Shown here one piece after another: positions 20,401 to 30,565 of a stretch of 64,000 bases of DNA. The stretch lies in NCBI GenBank assembly GCA_028753945.1, contig JAPNXP010000007.1:5022001-5086000 (forward strand), in the 5' to 3' direction. Below the pieces are notes generated by a model. That model did not search any database. It was given only the letters and a program-made list of their open reading frames with translations, and had not been told where the DNA came from. Numbering within the stretch: the first letter of the stretch is position 1; every line of letters starts with the position of its first letter. The DNA comes from Hexactinellida sp. DTS-2022 (lineage: Eukaryota; Porifera; Hexactinellida). Made by a program: the position numbers and the translations under genes.

Positions 20401-23400
20401 ATTAGTCCGTAGCCTCTCTACTGAACAGAGTTTTACTAACTAAGAGCCCAAATTTTCAGGATATGTGTCTCATGGGTTACAGATGTGCACCTGGGGTCAC
20501 GTTTTATTATCACATTTTTTTGGACACATTTTTGCACCTGTTTAATATTAGAAAAAGAACAATAAATAGTGCGCGAATATTCTATTTATATGCATTCGAT
20601 AGAGAATTAAATTCTACACCTTTTCACAGTGCACGAATTTTCAAATTGTACTTAGTTTGTGCCACAATTGAGTTGCAAGTTTCCTTTGTTTACTAACACT
20701 TCAGTTCAATTGAAAGTGTTAAATCTAATTCTATTGTTTCAACTCGTTATTATTATATTGATTCAACTTGTGAGATCGAGTAGGCTTCTATTTTCCAATT
20801 GAAAACTAAGATTCTACATTCCATAACAACGACAGATTATGTGATTATATTTCCTTCTGCAAGAATACTCTTGCACTGTTAATATACTGACGTAATTAAT
20901 AATAATTAATTAAGTCAGTATATGACTTATATAGATGCTCCCAATTTGTTTATTAGGGGTTATCGAGTGTGCGGAATTGAAATTTGATAGCCAAATTAAT
21001 TAATTAATTATTTATGACAAAATAATTAAACTTAATAAATATAAGTTGACATTGAAATTGGTGTTAAATTATAAATATTATTACTGTGCCGACTATACTA
21101 TAGTATAGTGGCCCAGTTCTAATCTTAGTGCTTTGGTTAGTTATTATTATTATTATTTTTGGTCCGTAGATCGTCCACTGAACAGAGTTTAATTAACTAA
21201 GAACCCAAAATTTCAGGACAGGTGTCTCATGGGTTACAGATGTGCACCTGGGGTCACGATTTTTTACTACATTTTTTTGGACACATTTTTGCACCTGTTT
21301 AATATTAGAAAAAGAACAATAAATAGTGCACAAATATTTAATTTATATGCATTCGATAGAGAATTAAATTCTACACCTTTTCACAGTACACGAATTTTTA
21401 AATTGAGTTTCGTTTGTGCCACAATTGAGTTGCAAGTTTCCTTTGTTTACTAACACTTCAGTTCAATTGAAGTGTTAAATCGAATTCTATTGTTTCAACT
21501 TGTGATAATTACATTGATTCAACTTGTGAGATCGAGTAGGCTTCTATTTTCTAATTGAAAACTAAGATTTTACATTCCATAACAACAACAGATTATGTGA
21601 TTATATTTATTTCTGCTCAGAATATTCTTGAACAATGGATACATGAGATATTTAATTCTAATTAATTCGCTCTGTGTTTAACTTAGAGAAACGGTTCCAA
21701 TTAGATTATTAGGGTATCGAGTGCGCTGAATTCAAATATGATAGTGAAATTAAATTTAAATTAATTATTATAGCAAATAATTGAACTTAATTTATTTTGA
21801 TGTAAATAATATTGGTGTTAAATTATCTTAGATTAATTAAATATTTATACTAATTATCTAAATTTCATTAATCTCAGAAATGATAAGATAGAAACAAACT
21901 TTAAATTTATCAATTGGTCCTTATGGCACGTACCACCTATACAAGTGGATCTTGACACCTTGAGGTGATGATGACATCGTCAAAAAAATGTATTTTTACA
22001 ATTTTGTGAATTATATTATTAAAATGGGTTAGTTGGAGTTGGGTGATGACCCAACACTCACATAAAAAATGCTGATTCATCACTTATTATATTCTACTGA
22101 AACTTGAATATCTTTGAAACGAAGTGAGCAAAATGGAAACTTCCACCACTCTAAGGGTCGTAGCCTTCTGAAACACCTTTCTGAAATAATTTAACACCTT
22201 TATAGTGATGATGACTTGGTGAAAAAAAAATCCAAAATTGCAGCCTGTAACGACAGCATGTTCCATTGGAGGCACTATCAATAGACCACCACCAAAATAT
22301 AGTGCCACCAAATGAACATGCGTCGGCACAGGCTGCAATTTTGGATTTTAATAATTATTTATACTAATTAATTAAATATCATAAATCTCAGAGATCATAG
22401 AAGATAGAAACAAACTTTCAAATTATCAATTGGTCCTTATGGCACGTGCCACCTAAACAAGTGGGTCTTGACACCTTGAGGTGATGATGACATTGTTAAA
22501 AAAATGTGTTTTTACAATTTTGATAATTCGATATTTAAAATAGGTTAGTTGATGTTGGGTGATGACCCAACACTCACATAAAATATGCTGAGTCATTAGC
22601 TATTATATTCTACTCAAACTTGAATATCTCTAAAATGAAGTGAACTAAATGGAAAATTCCACCACTCTAAGGGTCGTAGCATTCTGAAACACCTTTCTGA
22701 AATAATTTAACACCTTTATAGTGATGATGAATTGGCGGAAAAAAAAAATCCAAAATTGCAGCTTGCGCCGACAGCATGTTTCTTTGGAGGCACTATCAAT
22801 AAACTGCTAACAAAATATAGTGCTACCAAAGGAGCATGCGTCGGCACAGGCTGCAATTTTGGATTTTTATATACTGTGCCGACTATACTATAGTATAGTG
22901 GCCCAGTATTGGTCTTAGTGCTTTGGTATATTATTATTACTGTGCCGACTATACTATAGTATAGTGGCCCAGTATTGGTCTTAGTGCTTTGGTATATTAT
23001 TATTACTGTGCCGACTATACTATAGTATAGTGGCCCAGTATTGGTCTTAGTGCTTTGGTATATTATTATTACTGTGCCGACTATACTATAGTATAGTGGC
23101 GCAGTATTGGAATCACTGCCTTTATTATTCGTGAAATTGGATTTCTTGTTCGTGAAATTGGATTTCTTGTTCGTGAAATTGGATTTCTTGTTCGTGAAAT
23201 TGGATTTCTTGTTCATGAAATTGGATTTCTTGTTCATGAAATTGGATTTCTTGTTCGAGAAATTGGATTTCTTGTTTTCGAAATTGCATTTCTTGTTCGA
23301 GAAATTGGATTTCTTGTTCATGAAATTGGATTTCTTGTTCGTGAAATTGGATTTCTTATTCGTGAAATTGGATTTCTTGTTCGAGAAATTGCATTTCTTG

Positions 23401-26400
23401 TTCGAGAAGTTGGATTTCTTGTTCATGAAATTGGATTTCTTATTCGTGAAATTGGATTTCTTGTTCGAGAAATTGGATTTCTTGTTCATGAAATTGGATT
23501 TCTTGTTCGAGAAATTGGATTTCTTGTTCATGAAATTGGATTTCTTATTCGTGAAATTGCATTTCTTGTTCGTGAAATTGGATTTCTTATTCGTGAAATT
23601 GCATTTCTTGTTCATGAAATTGGATTTCTTATTCGTGAAATTGGATTTCTTGTTCATGAAATTGGATTTCTTGTTCATGAAATTGGATTTCTTGTTCGAG
23701 AAATTGCATTTCTTGTTCGTGAAATTGGATTTCTTATTCGTGAAATTGCATTTCTTGTTCGAGAAGTTGGATTTCTTGTTCATGAAATTGGATTTCTTAT
23801 TCGTGAAATTGGATTTCTTGTTCGAGAAATTGGATTTCTTGTTCGAGAAATTGGATTTCTTGTTCGTGAAATTGGATTTCTTGTTCGTGAAATTGGATTT
23901 CTTATTCGTGAAATTGCATTTCTTGTTCGAGAAATTGGATTTCTTGTTCGAGAAATTGGATTTCTTGTTCGTGAAATTGGATTTATTGTTCGTGAAATTG
24001 GATTTCTTATTCGAGAAATTGGATTTCTTGTTCACGAAATTGGATTTCTTGTTCGTTAAATTGCATTTCTTGTTCGAGAAATTGCATTTCTTGTTCGTGA
24101 AATTGGATTTCTTGTTCGAGAAATTGGATTTCTTGTTCGAGAAATTGGATTTCTTGTTCGTGAAATTGGATTTCTTGTTCGTGAAATTGCATTTCTTGTT
24201 CGAGAAATTGCATTTCTTGTTCGTGAAATTGGATTTCTTGTTCGAGAAATTGGATTTCTTGTTCGAGAAATTGGATTTCTTGTTCGTGAAATTGGATTTC
24301 TTGTTCGTGAAATTGGATTTCTTGTTCGTGAAATTGGATTTCTTGTTCGTGAAATTGGATTTCTTGGTCTTGAATTGGATTTCTTGTTCTTGAAATTGAA
24401 TTTCTTGGTCTTGCATCGGATTCTTTGTCCTTCTAATATCTTTGCCCTGTATGCATAAAATTGAGAGCGGAGTAGTGCAAAAGGGAGGTTTGTGCGCAGC
24501 CAACAAACTGTCCGGCTGTCTAGACAATTGTTGAAAATGTTTGCTGTATGTCCCATTCCGCCACAAGCAGAGAATACTAAAGGTGTGAAAGATAACTTTT
24601 CAACTTCAACACCGTTGTTGATATTTTCTACGCTTCTCTAGCTCTTGAGATCTAGAAACCTTGGATAGTCGGCGGGATCCTTATATCCTTATATCATAGA
24701 TTGCTTTTTCAAATCGACCCCCCAAAAACCCACGAGAAGATAATATATCAAGTCTTGCAGTATCATCATCATGATACTATATCAAGTATACTATATCTAT
24801 ATCAATATCAAGATATATCAAGTCTTGCGGTATCATCTACTACATCGTAACTTACTTTACTGAGCAATTCATTCACTGAGCAATTCATTAGTAATAAATA
24901 CTCAATTCTGACACATAGTAAAAAAGAATAATCATAAAAATCCAAAATTGCAGCCTGTGCCGACGCATGTTCCTTTGGTGGCACTATATTTTGTTGGTTG
25001 GTTTATTGATAGTGCCTCCAATGGAACATGCTGTCGGCACAGGCTGCAATTTTGGATTTTTCATTCCCTTCAAAGCATATACAAATGATATTGGTTAATA
25101 CGAATCCCGGATAACTGGATAAGGCGAACGCATTTTGACTGTCCCCTGGTGTTCGTACTAACGAGGTTCTACTGTACTCTCTCGAAATCCTAATTTTCTG
25201 TTTGACTACCTATAAGTTACATTTAGGGTTTATCCTGACGCCTAAATGTGAATTCATTTGGAGTACAAACATCATGTGCACTAAATTCTAAACCTAAATA
25301 AACCTAGGTTCGTCCTAGCAATTATATCGTATTTTTTACATAAATTAAACTCTCACCCTTCGATTACAAGGAGTTTACTAATTAGAATATTGACGTAGCT
25401 ATACGTACATAAACTAAAATGACTAAAGAGAAATCCTGATTAGATCGTATCTTAGGTCATGATATCCTGCAATTAATTGATTACTCTTAGTGACCTAGAA
25501 TACTGTAGTTCATTAGTCTACTGAGTAATTATAATGTAAATATTTGGTATGGTATTTGCTGAATATTCCCGTCGGTTCGACAAAGCCTTCCTCTCCTAGA
25601 TTTATCTCCGTAGTTTAGTCATAAGCAAATATTTCAATAAATTATAATAGGAGTGTGTGTAACTTATACAAGGCATATTTAGACTCCGTTATCACAACTG
25701 GGATGATATGATCCACGTAGTTATAGTTTACTATTACAGTAAACTCCCGTTATAACCAAGTCGGATATAACGAAATGAAGATTTTCCCCCAGAGCACTAA
25801 ACGCATTAATTATTACCCGCTTATAACGAATATCCGGATATAACAAAGTGATTTACAGGTCCCAAGCACTTCGTTATAACGAGAGTTCACTGTAATTCAA
25901 TTAAACGAAATATTGATCCAATTATTAACCTTCTTTGTGATATAATGGTAAAATTGTTAAGCTGATTACAAAAGCAATTACAACTGATTATCTAAATTGT
26001 TCCTTATAGCATTACTAATTACTATATTATAGTAAATTTGATTTAAATTAAACCGAAAGTTTAATCCCTACCAGCTTAGTACAGCAAATACACGGATGGA
26101 TTTCATGAATTCCCTGGACATACTATAGAGAGTTCGAATTTCGATAATTTTAAGAATAAATTAATTATAAATATATCTATGTGTAAATCTCTATAATAAT
26201 AATAGCAAAAATAGCCAAACATATCTCGGGATCCTGGAGGCATTAATAATTACAGTTTATTTGCAAAAACCAAGATTAATATAAAAATCAAAATTTTGGT
26301 ATGAAATCATTTAGGTTTGCTTTCTTGGTAATTAATCCCTGTATGTTTGAGAAGTATGGGGAAAACAAGGATTTAGAGAATACTATATTTTAATTAATCT

Positions 26401-29400
26401 ATTAACATTGACGTTAATCTGAATTCGATTAGATAACTATAATTATGCTCTGGTTAAGGAAAAGTCCATATTAAAGATTAAGGAAGCATGTATTTGAATT
26501 AGATTCTTTAATTTAGATACTTATACGTAAAACGAGCAAATACACAATTAATAAAACAATTACTTTAGGAAGAATAATAATAATAATAGAACTCATGCTA
26601 TCATTCAAAAGGGGAATTATGTAAGCAATAAGTTCATGATTGCAAGTAACTATTCTAAGAATAATTTCCAGTACAAGCAAGGAATAATTGAACAATTGAA
26701 CTGGTTGAATTAGCTCTGTAAGACTTTGGTTGCATCAATTAATTATAATAACCTAATCTATGAGCATTTACAAAGTATAAATAGGTGTAGTAGAGAGTTA
26801 TTAGATAATTAACATCACCATACTACAATATTTCAATAGAAATGAGTTCCATTTATTCAAAGAAAGAATCCACCTCATCATCAAGGAGATCTAGAAGGTT
26901 ATCAGAGAAAAGACAGTATAGTCAATTCGAGTCAGAAAGTACAGAAGATTTAACAATCGACTTCGCAAAAGATACGGAATTTGTCGCCTCAACACAGGAG
27001 CATAGCGACTACATCTCTACAAGAGAAAACTACGTTCTCTTCCACGTACGATTCACAACAGTTGAATACGGATTCTTCAAAGACCTGATTAGTATACACG
27101 CACCGGTAAAAGATGTGATTGAACGCTACTCGAAATTCTTCTCAAGTTTTTCAGCATTCGAGGAATTGGAGATCCTAGTTGGGCCTAAAATCGGTGTCGA
27201 AACCCAAAAGTCTAGCGGAGATAATATAATGAGTCATAAGAAGAATAAAAAGAGGGGAAGCGAAAAAGATAAATTATTCACGAATTCCAGTTTCGCGGAG
27301 CAGAACATAACTTCTAGCCACCTGTTGATAATCAGTGCCCCCTCCGAGGCTAAGTTCGACAAAGACTTGCTGCGCGCCTACCTCGACTCCAAGAGCGAGC
27401 AGACTCAGTTCGTGGAGAGATGGCTGCCGGCTGTGCAGGGCTCCGTGCCTCTCAGCGAAGACGCCGCTTGCGTTGTCGCTGCGTCTCTCCACGCACTCAA
27501 CGGCAAGCAGAGCCCCAGCGTGAGAGCCAGCCCGAGGGACTTCGTACACAGAGCAGTTCCTCTCTCGAAGCTAGCAGGAACTAAGATAGAGCGAGTGCTA
27601 GAGGACGTAAAGCTGGAGTCTGTGGAGAGCATTCGCAAGCTCTGTGTTGATGCGATTCTCTCCAACTACCTGAGTGCTGCCATTGTATTCAGTGTGGCAC
27701 ACAGTACGGGTCATAAGAAAGATGTCTATTTTGTTATCAGCCCGGATTCGGTCGGCTTGATCAAGAAATCAAATTTATCTCGCATCACTCCGATTATTAA
27801 AATTAAAGATATCAGGGGTTGGGTGCCAGATAAGAACATTCTTGATGTGGAATATGTGAATCGAGTTGATAGCACCAAGCCTCTAAAGTTCCAAATAAAG
27901 TCGAATGATACATCTATAATCAGTGATACGTTGAAAGCAGTGGGGCATGCCTTTGTGACTAACAAGTGAATTCAGAATCAAAATGATGGCACTGATTTAA
28001 AATAATCGTATGCTAATTTTATAAAAATAAATGACTATTGTTTACTTTGTTAATGTTGTCAAATTTTTTAATAAAAAGCATTTCTACATTTCTTCATTCT
28101 TTTAGTGCATTTTTGTTGAGTATAGTGTTTTTGGTAAGAGCCAGGATTTTATATTGAAAGTAATTAATAAGTTAACAGTTAGAGAAATTTAGCATACGTA
28201 CAACTGTTAATTAAAAGTACTCAGAACTTAATCAAACCGACTTAGAGTAACTAACCTTCAAACTCAAGATTAATTAATTGGAATATTTAACTGTATGAAT
28301 TCAATAAATGTGAATTTCGGAAATACCTTATTGAAAGGTTGAAATTGTGGTAGAATTAATAGAAAATTACTATTATAATAATACCTTTCTTTCTCCTGTA
28401 TTGATTTCTCTAGGGTCGAGGTCAACTGACCCAATTGTGATCTAAGCATAGTATTCTCTTCATTTACAGCGATAACCTTATTTTCTGCGGCTTTTCTCGC
28501 CTTCTCGGCCTTCCCCTCGACAGGATATGACCTATCCACCAGATTAGCATCTTCTAGCTGTCTCGAGAGAGACACACACTCTGCTTGACTACTAGTCAAG
28601 TTGTGGTGTGATGCTTCCAATCTACAGTTATTTAACTAAATAAAGTTCTGAATATTTTATGACTTATGTAGTGATGGAATTATATATATCGGTCAAAACC
28701 TTTTCCAAAGTATTTTCAGGTTATTTTTGTACGTCAAAAATGCACTTTACGAAGCCAGGTTTTATATTGAAAAGGTGTTGGCAACTTGGCATAGATAAGT
28801 AAGCCCATATGTGATTAATATACCTAGCTTGAAACTCTAACTTTTCCTGTTGATTCAATTCAAATTGTTCTCTTAGCCTAGTATAGTCCTGTTCGCGTCT
28901 ACTGTTTGTCTCTGTGAGTTGTCTCTGTGAGACTACCAGTCTGTTTGTATTAATATCCGCATCCGCTTTCCTCTCTATGCAATTCGTAGTTATAAATAGC
29001 ATCGGGAATCATAACATAACAATGATACCCACTGGTTACCATGTTTGATATTACAGAAGTGAAATGAATCAAACAATTAGATTATCTACTGTTGTGTTGC
29101 CGAAATTATGTAAGCTTTAAGTACAATTCTGAAGAGTTTCATGTGACAAAAAGTTTCACTTTATGTCTGCAATTTTTAATCTTAGAAAGACCTGTTTCAC
29201 GAAACATATTAAATTCTAGAAAAATAACTATACCAGAGCTTAAAATTTAAATAAGAAAATCTCCCTGAGAATTCGGCACTACCATATAATTAAACCGTTT
29301 GTATACAACTTATAATACAAGTATGCATATGCAAACCCAATGTTTCTCTGAGTTGACTGTCCAACAGTTCTCTGTCTAATTTAAGCTGCACCAGTTCCTG

Positions 29401-30265
29401 ATGTAATTCAGTAGCTCGAGTCTGCTCGCTCCTCAATAGGCTCTGTAGCTCCATTTTGTCAGCAGCCAGCACACTGAGTGCATTCTGTTGTGCCTGCGAT
29501 CCGGTGGAGATAGGCATTGAAGTAAGCACTGGAGAGGAGACTGCAGCTGATACTGAATACGGCGTGTGATCCCTTTGTGAGAAAACACAGGTGTAATTAA
29601 ATGGCATTATAAGAGAACAATAGAAATATAAACTATTCATAATCAGATGATCGTCCTGAAATTGAATATGAACGTAAAATATGAATTTAACAATTGGTTA
29701 AAAAGTATACTACGTATTAACCAAAAATATATTGTTTTTAAATTATATTATAGCACGTATAGTAAAGTTCAAGGAATTATCCAGGAGCGCGAGACGCTCC
29801 TTTTGGAATATGATTTTTGGAAAAGATTTATTCAGGAGCGCGAAAATTTGGAACTTTCTCCTATACCGTAACATAAATTTGTGATTTAGGCGTATGAAAA
29901 TTGGATCAGACCAGGATTAGGAGCGTATATTTACAGATGGCTGTATAATACACTCAGTGGTATAGTACTATTACTAACATATTTGTGTAGGAGCTTAAAT
30001 TGCCAGATGAAAGAGATGAGATATTTGTATTATGTTCCGTAGACATACTATGTAGGCTACGTGATATACTGGTGAGTTGTTGAGTAGATTTAGTGTTTAC
30101 GCCAGATAATTTCTGAGTGTGTGATACGTCAGATATTGATTGTGGCAATTTCTGTGGAGATTTATATTGGTTTAGTGAAGACAAATCATCTTTTTTTCCT
30201 CTTTGAAAGTCTCGTAATTTCCTTTTAGCTGAACTGTGATAGTCGTTAGACAATTGTGCCTTCAT
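17408..30265 (-). CDS. GOLGA2: GM130 / golgin A2
   Basis: Exons recognised: about 29975-30265, 29337-29572, 28824-28974, 28385-28621, 19632-19878 and 17408-18391. The N-terminus contains SAKRKLRDFQRGKK, the basic GM130 start that binds p115 and importin. Long coiled-coil exons follow, and the last exon has the diagnostic ETDTIGEYVSLYQSQRRAL and TKQEIMQLLDRI of GM130's C-terminal third. In vertebrates the tail ends in a GRASP65-binding hydrophobic peptide; here it ends MLCRCCTGSLLVV, so the tail is changed but still hydrophobic. GM130 tethers vesicles at the cis-Golgi and organises microtubules. The joint between the first two exons is not phase-clean in my reading, so one small exon may be missing. 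The ~8.5 kb intron between 19878 and 28385 contains satellites and a nested gene. The gene starts 300 bp below the end of KIF9. Confidence 0.87.
18397..18581. mobile_element. Pogo/Tigger-like MITE next to GOLGA2 last exon
   Basis: TACAGTAGAATCTCGTTAAT ... CTAACGAGGTTCTACTGTA, 185 bp. It ends 5 bp from the acceptor of the last GOLGA2 exon (18391). An internal part (cgacttatccggag, cgctttatccggag) is duplicated. Confidence 0.85.
18667..18792. mobile_element. MITE, 'cagtgcaacctcgattaacc' family
   Basis: TACAGTGCAACCTCGATTAAC at the left, ATAATCAAGGTTACACTGTA at the right, 126 bp. A sister family of the pogo-like elements, seen once. A further broken piece (acagtagaactcgggtattaag) lies at 18605. 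Confidence 0.75.
19202..19375. mobile_element. Pogo/Tigger-like MITE
   Basis: TACAGTAGAACCTCGTTAAT ... CGAACGAAGTTCGATTGTA. Contains the usual 'ccccttcaaagcc' and 'ttccggataaggcgaacac'. A degraded relative (tacagtacaccctcgctaat) lies at about 19015-19110. Confidence 0.8.
19461..19619. repeat. 'gagcgcgagacgctcc' element
   Basis: Left end TATACAGCCATTTGTAAATA followed by 'cgctcctattcctgg'; right end ends 'ccaaaaggagcgtctc'. Related copies: 29771-29948, 32740-32897, 51209-51391 and a fragment near 6470-6600. The right side carries a perfect hairpin, GGAGCGcgagaCGCTCC, in the better copies. This copy lies just downstream of the GOLGA2 exon at 19632. Confidence 0.7.
19939..20210. repeat. 31-bp tandem array grown from a MITE end
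   Basis: After a MITE-like start (TACAGTTGATCCACGTTAGT) a unit 'taatacgaacacggttaatatggcattctgc' repeats about eight times. Units alternate in blocks of three (aatatgg / aataagg / ggtaat variants), so a longer ~93-bp period has itself been duplicated. Confidence 0.9.
20219..20376. repeat. Three copies of the 18-bp palindrome unit
   Basis: Units start at 20219, 20282 and 20341: ACTGTGCCGACTATACTATA followed by GTATAGTGGCCCAGT. The core ACTATACTATAGTATAGT is a perfect palindrome. The outer parts (ACTGTGCCG / CTGGGCCAC) are themselves near-inverted. Each unit is followed by 'cttagtgcYttggt'. Confidence 0.9.
20341..21885. repeat. Two tandem copies of a ~745-bp unit
   Basis: Copy 1 is about 20341-21082 and copy 2 about 21083-21885. 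Each starts with the palindrome unit and then runs 'tccgtag...ctgaacagagttt', 'gtgtctcatgggttacagatg', 'gattatgtgattatattt' and 'ggtgttaaatta'. They differ by scattered substitutions and small indels. Both carry an open frame of 74-77 codons that I do not regard as a gene. Confidence 0.85.
21885..22868. repeat. Two tandem copies of a ~490-bp unit with foldback
   Basis: Copies about 21885-22370 and 22371-22868. Shared phrases: 'caattggtccttatggcacgt', 'gacaccttgaggtgatgatgaca', 'gttgggtgatgacccaacac' and 'aagggtcgtagc'. Each ends in a foldback (22226-22350; 22740-22868) whose arms read AAATCCAAAATTGCAGCCTG and its complement. A third foldback stands alone at 24936-25061. Confidence 0.85.
22873..23106. 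repeat. Four 66-bp units carrying the palindrome
   Basis: Units start at 22873, 22939, 23005 and 23071, exactly 66 bp apart and nearly identical. Each has the 18-bp perfect palindrome ACTATACTATAGTATAGT followed by 'cttagtgctttggtatatta'. The array runs directly into the 21-bp satellite. Confidence 0.92.
23122..24415. repeat. 21-bp satellite, about 62 units, in GOLGA2 intron
   Basis: Unit ttcgtgaaattggatttctt(g), with variants at a few positions: gtg/atg/gag, tgg/tgc, ttg/tta. Because 21 is a multiple of three and the unit lacks stops in five of six frames, it creates very long open frames on both strands (up to 616 codons on the minus, 428 on the plus) that are not genes. Each unit holds the imperfect dyad GAAATTGGATTTC. 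Units near 24060-24320 are organised in a 126-bp (six-unit) higher-order repeat. It ends with degenerate units (ttggtcttg). Confidence 0.95.
24936..25061. repeat. Foldback element with 28-bp arms
   Basis: Arms AAAATCCAAAATTGCAGCCT and its exact complement (extended by GTGCCGAC-type sequence) surround a ~70-bp loop reading 'ggcactatattttgttggttgg'. Same family as the ends of the 490-bp units and the partial copy at 57519. Confidence 0.85.
25062..25176. mobile_element. Right half of a pogo-like MITE
   Basis: Starts inside the element ('cattcccttcaaagc') immediately after the foldback and ends CTAACGAGGTTCTACTGTA, so the foldback appears to have replaced or cut into the left half. Confidence 0.7.
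25735..25894. mobile_element. MITE, 'actcccgttataaccaag' family
   Basis: TACAGTAAACTCCCGTTATAA ... TTATAACGAGAGTTCACTGTA, 160 bp, with 'cggatataacgaa' internally. Sister copy at 37301-37469. Lies in the large GOLGA2 intron; about 0.85 kb of plain AT-rich DNA separates it from the nested gene's promoter. Confidence 0.85.
26776..26783 (+). promoter_or_regulatory. TATA box of the nested FERM-like gene
   Basis: TATAAATA 66 bp before the start codon at 26842. The arrangement (box, ~60 bp, ATG, no introns) is the same as for the NHL gene. Confidence 0.6.
26842..27969 (+). CDS. Intronless FERM-like protein nested in GOLGA2 intron
   Basis: A 375-codon frame on the strand opposite to its host. The N-terminal ~50 residues are Ser/Arg-rich and disordered (SSSRRSRRLSEKR). 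Residues ~60-130 could be a degenerate ubiquitin-like F1 lobe. Residues ~195-260 look like the helical F2 lobe (FVERWLPAVQGSVPLSEDAACVV and AASLHALNGKQ, similar to 'lteeea..LAALq.q'), and ~275-372 like the PH-type F3 lobe (IVFSVAHSTGHKKDVYFVIS, VGLIKKS, IKIKDIRGWVP, LKFQIKS, LKAVGHAFV). FERM modules link membranes and cytoskeleton. I cannot place it in a named family; divergent KRIT1/FRMD or myosin-tail FERMs are candidates. The middle part is noticeably GC-richer than the flanks. Coding is near certain; the FERM call is moderate. Confidence 0.62.
   Translation: MSSIYSKKESTSSSRRSRRLSEKRQYSQFESESTEDLTIDFAKDTEFVASTQEHSDYISTRENYVLFHVRFTTVEYGFFKDLISIHAPVKDVIERYSKFFSSFSAFEELEILVGPKIGVETQKSSGDNIMSHKKNKKRGSEKDKLFTNSSFAEQNITSSHLLIISAPSEAKFDKDLLRAYLDSKSEQTQFVERWLPAVQGSVPLSEDAACVVAASLHALNGKQSPSVRASPRDFVHRAVPLSKLAGTKIERVLEDVKLESVESIRKLCVDAILSNYLSAAIVFSVAHSTGHKKDVYFVISPDSVGLIKKSNLSRITPIIKIKDIRGWVPDKNILDVEYVNRVDSTKPLKFQIKSNDTSIISDTLKAVGHAFVTNK
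29771..29948. repeat. 'gagcgcgagacgctcc' element in GOLGA2 intron 1
   Basis: Good copy: AAGGAATTATCCAGGAGCGC at one end with hairpin GGAGCGCGAGACGCTCC, and 'aggagcgtatatttacagatggctgta' at the other. It ends about 25 bp from the exon-1 donor. Confidence 0.8.
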
Positions 30266-30565
30266 TTAGCTAAACTGACAAGTATGAAGGTTAGTCAGTA
30301 ATATCGTTAATTAATTATTAGCACAATTCTATTTATGGAAAGTCATTTAATAATATGTATTCTTACTCTCAATTTCCACTACTAGTCTACTACGTATCTA
30401 TTATCGTGTACAGCTGAATAGTATCAACAAATAATTTAGCTACTGTTGGGAAAATAGCCTGAATAACATTATGAAGAAATGGAGATATATTATTGATTAT
30501 TTCCAATAATGAGTAATTTATAGTTCGAATAAATAGTAACGTATGGGTTATGACGTAATAACAGG
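30266..30565. other. Short KIF9-GOLGA2 intergenic gap
   Basis: 300 bp of AT-rich DNA between the stop of KIF9 and the start of GOLGA2 on the same strand. It must contain the GOLGA2 promoter; no mobile element or TATA box is recognised. Confidence 0.6.

Noticed and set aside
20463-21453. Two similar 74-77 codon frames in the 745-bp units (start MGYRCAPGV)
   Set aside because: Conservation comes from the recent tandem duplication. The differences change amino acids at least as often as not, so no sign of selection on a protein.
22873-23121. CRISPR-like array
   Set aside because: Units are identical throughout, with no unique spacers, and the genome is eukaryotic.
22716-24566. 616-codon minus-strand and 428-codon plus-strand open frames
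   Set aside because: They are produced by the 21-bp satellite, whose unit is a multiple of three without stops in five frames. No start context, no conserved domain and no splice logic with GOLGA2.
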